A stretch of 32,208 nt of DNA from Candidatus Faecousia faecigallinarum (GCA_018712145.1 DVHJ01000043.1:1-32208); one strand, 5' to 3'; shown: positions 1-7,643, numbered from the stretch's first letter. The notes: generated by a model not told the origin, from the letters alone. Numbers and translations are program-made.

Positions 1-153
1 AATGGACAATAGCCTTCCACCTATGCCGTGTATTGCCGTATCTGTAATATACTGCAAGATAAATGCTAGGGATACCCCTATGCCAGCCCACGCAAGGTTA
101 GAGCTCAAAAACAGAAAAAGCTCTTTTCGGCATTTTTTCATATATTTTCCCAT
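1..153 (-). CDS. ABC transporter transmembrane subunit, N-terminal fragment (runs off left edge)
   Basis: The minus strand is open from an ATG at 153 to the window edge, giving 51 residues. They start with a basic stretch (KKCRKE), continue with a hydrophobic helix (LFLFLSSNLAWAGIGVSLAF) and then ILQYITDTAIHG. This is the usual first-helix pattern of type I ABC exporter membrane domains (helix, then a Q/xxID or ITD turn). A ribosome binding site GAGAAGG lies about 10 nt upstream of this ATG. An extended -10 sequence lies about 85 nt upstream. The rest of the gene, including any ATPase domain, is outside the window, so substrate and family cannot be assigned. The overlapping plus-strand frame is a shadow. 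Confidence 0.6.
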   Translation of the reverse strand, partial: MGKYMKKCRKELFLFLSSNLAWAGIGVSLAFILQYITDTAIHGIGGRLLSI

Positions 154-237
154 AATTTGCACGCCTTCTCATTTTGATATTAATGAACTGTGACAATGGT
201 ACAGATGGGCAGCCTTTGGTCAGTGATCTCTTGTAAA

Positions 238-246
238 ATTATAGCA
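238..246 (-). promoter_or_regulatory. Extended -10 promoter for the left-edge ABC transporter gene
   Basis: Read on the minus strand this is TGCTATAAT, a perfect TGnTATAAT extended -10. No good -35 is seen at 16-18 nt spacing, which is common for extended -10 promoters. The predicted leader to the ATG at 153 is about 80 nt. Between here and 348 I see no gene. Confidence 0.4.
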
Positions 247-347
247 CACGGCCAACAAAAGCGCTATGGAAAAAACGCCATGTGCTTAGAATTTGTGGGT
301 GCCCAAGTTGTAACGGCGGGAGATTGCCATTTGCCGGAAATCTTTGG

Positions 348-376
348 TTGAAAAACTGGCGCGTTCAGGGTAAGAT
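348..376 (+). promoter_or_regulatory. Sigma-A promoter of the GTPase-nuclease gene
   Basis: TTGAAA (348-353) and TAAGAT (371-376) are separated by 17 nt. The predicted transcription start is near 383, giving a leader of only about 18 nt that is almost entirely ribosome binding site. There is therefore no room for the leader-peptide attenuator known from mobile tet(M) genes. Confidence 0.55.
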
Positions 377-400
377 AGAGCCATGGAAGGAAGGAAACCC

Positions 401-2980
401 ATGAACAAACTGGTCATTGGCATATTTGCCCACGTGGACGCCGGGAAGACCACCTTGTCCGAAGGGATATTGTACTGCGCCGGTCAGCTGCGCCGCCTGG
501 GCCGGGTGGACCGGGGCGACGCTTTTCTGGATACCCACAGCCTGGAGCGGGCCAGGGGCATTACCATTTTTTCCCAGCAGGCCCGGTTTACCTTGGGGGA
601 TATCCAGGTAACCCTGGTGGATACCCCAGGTCACGTGGATTTTTCCGCCGCCGCCGAGCGCACCATGCCGGTCCTTGACTATGGCCTGCTGGTGATCAGC
701 GGCACGGACGGGGTGCAGGCCCACACCCGAACCCTGTGGAATTTGCTCCGGCGCTACCGTGTACCTACGGTGGTGTTTGTCAATAAGATGGATTTGCCTG
801 GCCCCGGGCAGGCGGCGCTGATGGGGGAGCTTCAGGCCCAGCTGTCTGCCGGGTGCGTGAATTTCTCCCAGCCGGCGGAAAAAATCCGGGAGGAAGCGGC
901 CCTGTGCAGCGAAGAAGTACTGGACGCCTATGTGGAAACCGGGACGCTGCCGGATAATACCTTGGCCCGGCTGACGGCGGAAGGGAAGCTGATCCCTTGC
1001 TTTTTTGGCGCCGCCCTCAGCCTCACCGGGGTGCCGGAGCTGCTGGCCGGGCTGCAAACTCTGCTGATTCCTCCCCAGTATCCGGGGGAGTTTGCCGCCC
1101 GGGTGTTTCAGATTGCCCCCCAGCGGATGGCCCATGTGAAAATCACCGGGGGCAGCCTGAAGGTGCGCACCCCCCTGACCTACCTTGCCCAGGATGGACA
1201 GCCGGTGACGGAAAAGATCAAGGAAATTCGTCTGTACGATGGCGCAAAATTTACCCAGGCCGAAGAAGTGGAGGCAGGCCAGGTGTGCACCCTGGTGGGC
1301 CTCACCCAGCTCCGGGCCGGCCAGGGCCTGGGGGCGGAGCCAGCGGGAATGGCCCCGGCCCTGGAGCCGGTGATGACCTTCCGCCTGACCCCAGGGGAGG
1401 ATCCTGCCCTGGCCCTGCCCAAGCTCCGTGAGCTGGAGCGGGAGGATCCTCAGCTGCACATCGTCTGGGATGCCCGGCTGGGGGAGATCCATGCCCGGCT
1501 CATGGGCCAGGTGCAGATTGAGGTGCTCCAGGCCCTGGCCATGGAGCGGTACGGCATGACCCTGGAGGTGGATCAGGGCAGGGTGCTGTATAAGGAGACC
1601 ATTGCCGCCCCGGTGGAAGGGGTGGGCCATTACGAGCCCCTGCGCCATTATGCCGAGGTGCACCTACTGATGGAACCCCTGCCCCGGAGCAGCGGTCTGG
1701 AATTTGCCAGCCGGTGCCCGGAGGACTGCTTGGACCGGGCCTGGCAGCGGCTGATTCTCACCCACCTGGGGGAGAAAACCCACCTGGGGGTGGCCACCGG
1801 TTCCCCGATTACCGATATGCGCATCACCCTGGTCTCCGGACGGGGCCATCTGAAGCACACCGAGGGGGGCGACTTCCGCCAGGCTACCTACCGGGCGGTG
1901 CGCCAGGGCCTGATGCAGGCCCAGACGGTTATTCTGGAACCCTACTACGCCTTCCGCCTGGCGGTACCCCCGGCCAATGCCGGCCGGGCCATGGCGGATA
2001 TGCAGCTGGTGGGCCAGGATGTGGAGCAGAGCCAGGCGGGGGAGATGACCGTCCTTACCGGCACCGCGCCGGTGGCCAGTTTGTCCGGCTACGCCGCCCA
2101 AGTGGCGGCCTACACCCGGGGGGAAGGAGTGTTGAGCCTCCGTCCGGCGGGCTATGCCCCCTGCCGGGACCCGGCGGCGGTGATTGCCGCCGCAGCCTAT
2201 GATCCGGAGGCGGATTTGGACAATACCCCGGACTCGGTGTTCTGTGCCCATGGGGCTGGGTTTACCGTCAAGTGGCGGGACGTGCCCCGGTATATGCACC
2301 TGGAGCCGGTGCTCCGGACAAAAGCGCCTCCGATTCCTCCGCCGCCCCAGCTGGTAGCCGATCTGGAACGGATTATGGAGCGGGAGTTTGGCCCCATCAA
2401 GCGGCCGGCGTATGCTATGCCCCGGGTCACGGCGGAGGCTCTACCCAAGGATCCGGCTCCGGCCCGGAAGGAATATTTGATTATTGACGGGTACAACGTG
2501 CTGTTTGCCTGGCCGGAGCTGAGCCAGCTGGCAAAAGAGGATCTGGAGGCGGCCCGAAACCGGCTGCTGGATATCCTCAGCAATTACAGTGCGTTTGTCC
2601 GCCGGGAGGTGATTGTGGTGTTCGACGGCTACCGGGTGAAGGGCAGCCGGGGCGGGAGGCAGTGGCATCACCAGCTGCCGGTGGTGTTCACCCGGGAGAA
2701 CGAGACGGCGGACGCCTATATTGAGGCCCTGGTTAGGGCCATTGGCCAAAACAGCCGGGTGTGGGTGGCCACCTCGGACAGTCTGGTGCAGCTGTCTGCT
2801 TTCCGTTCCGGGGTGCTGCGGCTGCCGGCCCAGGCTCTCCAGGGGGAGGTCAATCAGGCCCGGCAGGACATGGCGGACTGGCTAAAGCGGGCGGATACCC
2901 AGGAAAAACGAAAAGAACAGGAGGAGCGAAAAGCCCAATGGAGCAAAATTTTTCAACGGCTGAACTTGCCGGAAAGTTGA
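401..2980 (+). CDS. Tet(M)-like translational GTPase fused to a Rae1/YacP-type NYN nuclease domain
   Basis: Protein of 859 residues. The first ~650 match the EF-G-like ribosomal protection group: G1 HVDAGKTT (11-18), G2-region GITIFSQQ, G3 DTPGHVDF, G4 NKMD, and the domain IV/V motifs EPYYAF and LSGYAAQVAAYTRGEG. The C-terminus (about 691-830) is a second domain resembling B. subtilis Rae1/YacP: IIDGYNVLFAWPEL, VVFDGYRVKG, ENETADAYIE, VATSDSLVQ. The acidic residues expected of an NYN/PIN-like nuclease are present. Rae1 is known to cut mRNA in the ribosomal A site, where Tet(M)-like factors also bind, so a ribosome-rescue or A-site mRNA-cleavage role is my inference. The domain IV loop reads SGRGHLKHTEGGDF (479-492) rather than the SPVST-type loop of Tet(M), so tetracycline resistance is doubtful. 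Start at 401, not the in-frame ATG at 383, because GGAAGGAAGG lies just upstream and EF-G-like proteins begin right before HVDAGKT. It overlaps the next gene by 43 nt. Confidence 0.88.
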   Translation: MNKLVIGIFAHVDAGKTTLSEGILYCAGQLRRLGRVDRGDAFLDTHSLERARGITIFSQQARFTLGDIQVTLVDTPGHVDFSAAAERTMPVLDYGLLVISGTDGVQAHTRTLWNLLRRYRVPTVVFVNKMDLPGPGQAALMGELQAQLSAGCVNFSQPAEKIREEAALCSEEVLDAYVETGTLPDNTLARLTAEGKLIPCFFGAALSLTGVPELLAGLQTLLIPPQYPGEFAARVFQIAPQRMAHVKITGGSLKVRTPLTYLAQDGQPVTEKIKEIRLYDGAKFTQAEEVEAGQVCTLVGLTQLRAGQGLGAEPAGMAPALEPVMTFRLTPGEDPALALPKLRELEREDPQLHIVWDARLGEIHARLMGQVQIEVLQALAMERYGMTLEVDQGRVLYKETIAAPVEGVGHYEPLRHYAEVHLLMEPLPRSSGLEFASRCPEDCLDRAWQRLILTHLGEKTHLGVATGSPITDMRITLVSGRGHLKHTEGGDFRQATYRAVRQGLMQAQTVILEPYYAFRLAVPPANAGRAMADMQLVGQDVEQSQAGEMTVLTGTAPVASLSGYAAQVAAYTRGEGVLSLRPAGYAPCRDPAAVIAAAAYDPEADLDNTPDSVFCAHGAGFTVKWRDVPRYMHLEPVLRTKAPPIPPPPQLVADLERIMEREFGPIKRPAYAMPRVTAEALPKDPAPARKEYLIIDGYNVLFAWPELSQLAKEDLEAARNRLLDILSNYSAFVRREVIVVFDGYRVKGSRGGRQWHHQLPVVFTRENETADAYIEALVRAIGQNSRVWVATSDSLVQLSAFRSGVLRLPAQALQGEVNQARQDMADWLKRADTQEKRKEQEERKAQWSKIFQRLNLPES

Positions 2981-3744
2981 ATGCCAAGCCGGAGGTTGGT
3001 CTGATTCTGGGCAGCGGTCTGGGGGATTTGGCCAACCGCCTGGCCCAGCCGGTGACGGTTCCCTACTGCCAGGTGCCGGGGATGCCCCTGAGCACCGCCC
3101 CCGGCCACGCCGGGCAGTTTGTGGCCGGTTACCTGGCGGGGAAGTATGTATTGTGTATGCAGGGCCGGCTTCACGCCTATGAGGGCTATTCCATGGGGGA
3201 AATCGCCTATCCCATCCGGCTGATGAAACTGCTGGGAATTAACCGCCTGGTGATCACCAACGCCTGCGGGGCGGTGAACCGGGAATTTGCCCCTGGGGAT
3301 ATTTGTATCATTACCGACCACATCAATTTCCTGGGGGGTAACCCCCTTACTGGCCCAAATTTGGCGGCGTTTGGCCCCCGGTTCTGCGATATGTCTCAGG
3401 CCTATACCCCGGCCTTGCGGGAAGCAGCTCTTGCCGCTGGGGAGCGGTTGGGGGTGCCCCTGCGCCAGGGGGTGTACCTGGGCTATGCCGGCCCCAGCTA
3501 TGAGACGCCGGCGGAGATCCGGGCCTTCCGGGTGCTGGGGGCGGACTTGGTGGGCATGAGTACCGTGCCGGAGGTGATTGCCGCCCACCACTGCGGCATG
3601 GAGGTGCTGGCCTTGGGGCTGGTGACCAATATGGCTGCCGGGGTGACCCAGGAAAAACTCTCAGAGGCGGAAGTCATTCGCACCGCCGCCCAAAAGGCCC
3701 AAGTGCTCCAGGCTCTGGTGACGGAAATCCTGGCCAACGGATAA
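2938..3744 (+). CDS. punA: Purine nucleoside phosphorylase (trimeric type)
   Basis: 268 residues, the normal length of the trimeric (NP-II) family. It cleaves purine nucleosides with phosphate to free base and (deoxy)ribose-1-phosphate in cytosolic purine salvage. Visible signatures in order: phosphate-binding GSGLG (25-29), APGHAGQF with the conserved His, MQGRLHAYEGYSM, VTNACGAVN, DHINFLGGNPLTGPN, the base-binding region GYAGPSYETPAEIR, GADLVGMSTVPEV and LVTNMAAG. The start at 2938 lies inside the end of the upstream GTPase-nuclease gene (43 nt overlap) and has AGGAGG 13 nt ahead. Earlier in-frame starts would add residues unlike the family. The overlap and shared strand imply one transcript with the upstream gene, ending at the terminator right after the stop. 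A functional link between nucleoside salvage and the RNA-cleaving neighbour is only speculation. Confidence 0.93.
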   Translation: MEQNFSTAELAGKLNAKPEVGLILGSGLGDLANRLAQPVTVPYCQVPGMPLSTAPGHAGQFVAGYLAGKYVLCMQGRLHAYEGYSMGEIAYPIRLMKLLGINRLVITNACGAVNREFAPGDICIITDHINFLGGNPLTGPNLAAFGPRFCDMSQAYTPALREAALAAGERLGVPLRQGVYLGYAGPSYETPAEIRAFRVLGADLVGMSTVPEVIAAHHCGMEVLALGLVTNMAAGVTQEKLSEAEVIRTAAQKAQVLQALVTEILANG

Positions 3745-3745
3745 A

Positions 3746-3789
3746 TGCCAATTGCCCCGCCGCATTTTGGCGGGGCAATTGGCATTTTT
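3746..3789 (+). terminator. Rho-independent terminator after punA
   Basis: Perfect 16-bp stem (3746-3761 with 3769-3784), 7-nt loop, then TTTTT. It starts 2 nt after the punA stop codon. Confidence 0.93.
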
Positions 3790-4112
3790 GGGCAGAAGTC
3801 ACAGCCTGTGCCCAGGGCGATGGAAGTGTGTAAACCTGCATGGATGCCATTGCATGGCTGCTGCCGTGCGGTGTGGCAATCTGCAGCTCCTGCGGTAGCG
3901 CGTAACGGTAAGCAGTACTTCCGGCAAATGGGCAGCGCTTTACAGATTGGCCTCAAGTGCAGCAACTGGTCAGGCATTTCTGCGGGGAGCAGATTGCCAC
4001 ATCGTTGTCACAAAGTCCCCCCTTAGGGCGCCTCTATCCCCTAAGGGTTTCCTTTGCGGGGGTCTCTGTTTTGCCCCTGGTAATCATGATATACGGAAGA
4101 TGGTAGTGTACC
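3790..4112. repeat. Gene-free interval with a degenerate copy of the dispersed palindromic repeat
   Basis: No gene is visible. GTAAGCAGTACTTCCGGC (3908-3925) resembles module B of the repeat family. GATTGCCACATCGTTGTCAC (3992-4011) resembles module A. A following stem CCCTTAGGG/CCCTAAGGG plus CCTTTGCGGGGG (about 4018-4062) resembles, inverted, the hairpin cassette found at 32021-32094. The copy is diverged, so the assignment is moderate. Confidence 0.45.
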
Positions 4113-4151
4113 AACAAAAGCCTCTGCAGGAGAGAAACCCCGCAGAGGCTT
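4113..4151 (-). terminator. Terminator of glnS
   Basis: On the minus strand a 10-bp perfect stem AAGCCTCTGC/GCAGAGGCTT encloses a 14-nt loop and runs into TTTTG. It sits 25-60 nt past the glnS stop. Confidence 0.75.
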
Positions 4152-4175
4152 AATGGGGAAAATGGTCAGGACGGT

Positions 4176-5849
4176 TTATTTTGCCGGCTTGTAGCTGTCC
4201 TTTAGGCTCACTGCCCGGTTGAACACCAGGTGGCCTGGCGCAGAGTCCCGTACATCGGCGCAGAAATAGCCCTGGCGCAGGAATTGGAACCGGTCGGCAG
4301 GTTTGGTGTGGGCTAAGGCGGCCTCCACCTTGCAGCCCTGGCGAATTTCCAGGGAGTGGGGGTTTAGGCAGGCCAGGAAGTCCTTCCCCGCAGCATCCGG
4401 ATCCGGATCGTCAAACAGGTTTTCATACAGGCGAACCTCGGCGTCGTAGCAGTTGGCGGCGTCCACCCAATGAATGGTGCTTTTGACCTTCCGGCCGTCG
4501 GCAGGGTCGCCTCCTCGGGAGTCCGGGTCGTAGGTACACAGCACTTCGGTGATCCGGCCGGTTTCATCCTTGATGCAGCCGGTGCACTTGACAACATAGG
4601 CCCCCTTCAGCCGCACCTCATTGCCCGGGAACAGCCGGAAGAACTTGCCCACCTTCTGCTCCATAAAGTCCTCCCGTTCAATCCACAGTGTCCGGGAGAA
4701 GGTAACCGGCCGGGTGCCGGAGGCAGGATCCACCGGATTGTTTTCCACTTGAAAAACTTCGGACTGCCCCTCTGGATAGTTGGTTACGGTGAGTTTTACC
4801 GGATTCAACACGGCCATCACCCGCTGGGCGTGGGCATTGAGATCCTCCCGGAGGCAGTGCTCCAGGAAGGCGTATTCCACGGTGTTAGGGGCCTTGGCTA
4901 CCCCTACCCGCTCACAGAAGTTGCGGATGGAAGCCGGGGTGTAGCCCCGGCGGCGCAGGCCGCACAGGGTGGGCATTCTGGGGTCGTCCCAGCCGGAGAC
5001 CCGGCCCTCTTCCACCAGCTGGCGGAGCTTCCGCTTGGACAGAACGGTGTGATCAATGCCCAGCCGGGCAAATTCGATCTGCCGGGGCCGGTGGGGGACG
5101 GAAACATGCTCCACCACCCAGTTATACAGGGGCCGGTGGTTTTCAAACTCCAAAGAGCAGAGGCTGTGGGTAATGCCCTCCAAAGCGTCCTGGATGGGGT
5201 GGGCAAAATCGTACATGGGGTAAATGCACCACTTGGTTCCCTGGCGGTGGTGCTCCACATGGCGGATGCGGTACAGCACCGGGTCGCGCATGTTGAAGTT
5301 GCCGGAGGCCAGATCAATTTTCGCCCGGAGGGTGTAGCGGTTATCCGGGAATTCTCCGGCCCGCATCCGGCGGAATAGATCCAGGGATTCGGCGATGGGC
5401 CGGTCACGGTAGGGACTGACGGCGGGGGTGGAAGGATCGCCCCGGTATTCCTTAAACTGCTCCGGGGTCAGCTCACATACATAAGCCAACCCTTTCTGAA
5501 TCAGCTCTTCGGCATATTGATAAGTCTGCTCAAAATAATCCGAGCCGTAGAAGAACCGGCCGCCCCAGTCAAACCCAAGCCAATGGATATCCTCCTGAAT
5601 GGCCTCTACATACTCGGTATCCTCTTTGGCTGGATTGGTGTCATCCATCCGCAGGTTGCAGATTCCTCCGAATTTTTCCGCTGTGCCAAAGTCGATGGTC
5701 AGCGCTTTACAGTGGCCAATGTGCAGATAGCCGTTGGGCTCCGGCGGAAACCGGGTGTGTACTGTCTGACCGGCATATTGTCCGCCCTCGGCGATATCCT
5801 CCTGGATAAATGCGTCGATGAAATTTCTGCTTTCCGTGATTTCGGCCAT
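4176..5849 (-). CDS. glnS: Glutaminyl-tRNA synthetase
   Basis: 557 residues, close to E. coli GlnRS (554). It charges tRNA-Gln with glutamine directly. Class I signatures are clear: PPEPNGYLHIGHCKA with HIGH at 43-46, and the KMSKS-type loop VLSKR at 269-273. GlnRS-specific stretches include RMDDTNPAKE, YDFAHPIQDALEGITHS and LEFENHRPLYNW. The C-terminal half carries the two beta-barrel anticodon-binding domains. Start at 5849: CAGGAGAGG ends 9 nt upstream. The ATG at 5858 would touch that site, and a longer frame would add 96 non-homologous residues that read back through the promoter. Many Firmicutes lack GlnRS and use GatCAB instead, so its presence is a clade trait of some Clostridia. The leader is only about 36 nt, too short for a T-box. 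Confidence 0.97.
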   Translation of the reverse strand: MAEITESRNFIDAFIQEDIAEGGQYAGQTVHTRFPPEPNGYLHIGHCKALTIDFGTAEKFGGICNLRMDDTNPAKEDTEYVEAIQEDIHWLGFDWGGRFFYGSDYFEQTYQYAEELIQKGLAYVCELTPEQFKEYRGDPSTPAVSPYRDRPIAESLDLFRRMRAGEFPDNRYTLRAKIDLASGNFNMRDPVLYRIRHVEHHRQGTKWCIYPMYDFAHPIQDALEGITHSLCSLEFENHRPLYNWVVEHVSVPHRPRQIEFARLGIDHTVLSKRKLRQLVEEGRVSGWDDPRMPTLCGLRRRGYTPASIRNFCERVGVAKAPNTVEYAFLEHCLREDLNAHAQRVMAVLNPVKLTVTNYPEGQSEVFQVENNPVDPASGTRPVTFSRTLWIEREDFMEQKVGKFFRLFPGNEVRLKGAYVVKCTGCIKDETGRITEVLCTYDPDSRGGDPADGRKVKSTIHWVDAANCYDAEVRLYENLFDDPDPDAAGKDFLACLNPHSLEIRQGCKVEAALAHTKPADRFQFLRQGYFCADVRDSAPGHLVFNRAVSLKDSYKPAK

Positions 5850-5891
5850 GTTGATCATCCTCTCCTGATAAATTCCGGCTTTAACGGAAGC

Positions 5892-5920
5892 ATTATAATC
5901 CATTTTGCCCAAATTATCAA
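5892..5920 (-). promoter_or_regulatory. Sigma-A promoter of glnS
   Basis: On the minus strand TTGATA (5915-5920) and TATAAT (5892-5897) are spaced by exactly 17 nt. The predicted start is near 5885. Confidence 0.8.
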
Positions 5921-6102
5921 CCGGCCATGCCGCCGGAATTCGGAAAAAAACCGGGTTTTGTGGTGTGGCATTTGACGAAAAACGCCGAAGAATGCGGCCC
6001 GAGCGCCGGTCAAGGGCGGCAGGGGCCGGGAAAAAGCTGCGTGTTTGCATGAAAAAGGCGGAAAACCGCATACCGAAAACGGCTGCGCAGCCCAACGCAG
6101 TA

Positions 6103-6135
6103 GGGCCTGCTGCAAACTGCTGTTGCAACAGGCCC
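6103..6135 (-). terminator. Stem-loop after the SLH protein gene, possible terminator
   Basis: Twelve-bp stem with one G-U pair (GGGCCTGCTGCA with TGCAACAGGCCC), 9-nt loop, 29 nt beyond the stop of the 6165-7388 gene. No clear T-run follows on the minus strand, so termination is uncertain. The sequence nearly matches the hairpin after typA (30278-30305). The rest of 5921-6164 holds nothing I recognise. Confidence 0.4.
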
Positions 6136-6164
6136 AAAACTCAGGGATAGCGCCAAAACTGGAG

Positions 6165-7388
6165 TTAATTTTGCCGGAAAACTTCCAGCCCGGGAGCAAT
6201 TTCCGTCAGTTTGCTCACTTGGTACAGGAGCTTTGCGGCGTCCAGCCGGGTCAGGTGCTCCTCCGGTGCGGATACCTCCACCCCACACCCGGCCATGGCG
6301 GCCACAGCGTCCTGTGCCCAGGCAGGTACCTCGGCATTGGTGGTGCTGCCTTTGGGCAGGATCAGCACATTTTGTAGCATGACGGCGGCTTCGGCGCCGG
6401 TGATGGGATCATTGGGCCGGAAAACCACTTGCCCGTTTTCCGTAGAGCCGGAGACGATCCCCAGACGCATGGCGGTGGCCAGGTAGGGCAGGAGCCAGGA
6501 CTGGGCCTGTCCCTCGTCGGCGAAGCCGGAGGTAGACACCGTGGACTCCAGGGGGATCTCCAGGAGCTTCATCACCATAGCCAGGAAGTCGCCCCGGCTT
6601 ACCGCCTCGTCCGGACCGAAACAGTCGGCCCCGGCCACTTGGGTGCCCGCAAACAAGCCGGTGTTTTTCATCCACAGAGCTTCAAATTGACCGGAGGTCA
6701 CGTCCTGATAGGTCTGGCTGTCCAGAGGTTTGAGAATCTCGATGGATACGGTGGCCTCGTTGGACACGGCGCCGGCTTCATCTGTGGCGGTATAGGTGAA
6801 GCTGTCTTTGCCCACCTTGTTTTTCTTGGGGGTGTAGGTGAATGTGCCGTCCTCGGCAATGGTTACCTCACCCCGCTTTGGCGCTTTGACCACAGTAAAG
6901 GTCAGCGTACCCCCTTCCGGATCGGAGACGGTGAGGGTGCCGGTGTTTTCCAGATTTTTGTAGGTTTCAAACGTGGAATCCTCTGCCACCGGCGCTTTGT
7001 TTTCCTTTTTCCGAATGGAGATGGTCATGGTAGCTTCTTCCTCCACCCGGTTTTCGCAAATGGGCAGATAGGTGATCTGTACATCCTGATCCTGATTTGC
7101 GGCGGGATGGAAGGTCATGGTGCCAACCTGCTCCCGGGTCAGGATATCGCCGGGACGGATGATCCGGCTGCCCAGCTGAACCGTGCCGGACTGGGGAATA
7201 CCGGTGATGCAGATCCCAGTGAGGGTATCCGATGAGCCGGTGGGAAAGTCCTCCGCCTGGAAGCAGTACACCGCGTCGCCGTCTACCTGGACGGCGGCTG
7301 CCCCGGGGAGGAAACCTGCCAGCAGCAGGGCGGCCAGTGCCAGAGCCAGGCACCGCCGGCCCTGTCTGAACATGGGTGAATTGGTCAT
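6165..7388 (-). CDS. Secreted surface protein with cadherin/Ig-like domains and C-terminal SLH repeats
   Basis: 407 residues. Residues 1-32 form a Sec signal peptide (RQGRRC, then a Leu/Ala core, then GAAA before VQV). Residues ~39-127 form a weak beta domain. Residues ~131-220 form a clear bacterial cadherin/Ig-like module: KAPVAEDSTFET, DPEGGTLTFTV, GTFTYTPKKN, DSFTYTATDEAG. Residues ~226-400 hold SLH-type repeats (YQDVTSGQFEALWMKNTGLF; DEAVSRGDFLAMVMKLL; DPITGAEAAVMLQNVL; LTRLDAAKLLYQVS), expected to bind secondary cell-wall polymer non-covalently. The TRAE-like motifs are degenerate (VSRGD, ITGAE, LTRLD). The start is set by AGGAGG 7 nt upstream. The gene is co-oriented with glnS but has its own terminator-like stem and glnS its own promoter, so they are probably separate units. 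Ligand or enzymatic role unknown. Confidence 0.85.
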   Translation of the reverse strand: MTNSPMFRQGRRCLALALAALLLAGFLPGAAAVQVDGDAVYCFQAEDFPTGSSDTLTGICITGIPQSGTVQLGSRIIRPGDILTREQVGTMTFHPAANQDQDVQITYLPICENRVEEEATMTISIRKKENKAPVAEDSTFETYKNLENTGTLTVSDPEGGTLTFTVVKAPKRGEVTIAEDGTFTYTPKKNKVGKDSFTYTATDEAGAVSNEATVSIEILKPLDSQTYQDVTSGQFEALWMKNTGLFAGTQVAGADCFGPDEAVSRGDFLAMVMKLLEIPLESTVSTSGFADEGQAQSWLLPYLATAMRLGIVSGSTENGQVVFRPNDPITGAEAAVMLQNVLILPKGSTTNAEVPAWAQDAVAAMAGCGVEVSAPEEHLTRLDAAKLLYQVSKLTEIAPGLEVFRQN

Positions 7389-7545
7389 GGAAAAACCTCC
7401 TATTTAACGTGTGCACAGGTATTGTTTGCGCATTCCGGAAAAAGTATACGGACTTTCCGAAAAAACCCAGCCCCGGCATATTTTAAGATTAAATTAATTA
7501 TTTCCGCAAAAATCTGGAAAATTTCCGGCCAACATCGTGAGTTTG

Positions 7546-7575
7546 TTGACAAAATGCGGAAGTCTCCTTTATAAT
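7546..7575 (+). promoter_or_regulatory. Consensus promoter of the alpha-oxoamine synthase gene
   Basis: TTGACA (7546-7551) and TATAAT (7570-7575), 18-nt spacer, both perfect consensus hexamers. The predicted start (~7582) falls inside the palindrome at 7581-7593. For the divergent SLH gene I see only weak minus-strand candidates in 7402-7545. Confidence 0.85.
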
Positions 7576-7580
7576 GATTC

Positions 7581-7593
7581 CGCCAAATTGGCG
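7581..7593. promoter_or_regulatory. Operator-like palindrome at the predicted transcription start
   Basis: CGCCAAATTGGCG is a perfect 6-1-6 inverted repeat overlapping the +1 position of the promoter at 7546-7575. Such a position suits a repressor operator. The regulator is not identifiable here. A GC-only hairpin (CGGCGG/CCGCCG, 7602-7619) lies 12 nt ahead of the ribosome binding site. Confidence 0.4.
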
Positions 7594-7643
7594 TAGGTGT
7601 ACGGCGGCGCCGGCCGCCGGGAGAAAATGGTAGGAGGAATCCC

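Noticed and set aside
2..193. Plus-strand 63-codon frame at the left edge
   Set aside because: No ribosome binding site, and its sequence is the shadow of the minus-strand ABC transporter start, which has a site, an extended -10 and a membrane-helix pattern.
365..1663. Long minus-strand frame opposite the GTPase gene
   Set aside because: Gly/His/Gln-rich, no motif, no ribosome binding site. It is antisense to a clear translational GTPase.
401..2980. Simple annotation as a tetracycline resistance gene
   Set aside because: The domain IV loop differs from Tet(M), the protein has an extra nuclease-like domain, and there is no mobile-element context.
3790..4112. tRNA or small RNA gene in the punA-glnS gap
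   Set aside because: I found no cloverleaf, TTCGA T-loop or promoter. The structure seen there is explained by a degenerate repeat copy.
5850..5891. T-box riboswitch ahead of glnS
   Set aside because: The leader predicted from the promoter is only about 36 nt, too short for a T-box.
5850..6137. N-terminal extension of glnS by 96 codons
   Set aside because: It would read through the TTGATA-17-TATAAT promoter and has no GlnRS homology; the ATG at 5849 has the right ribosome binding site spacing.
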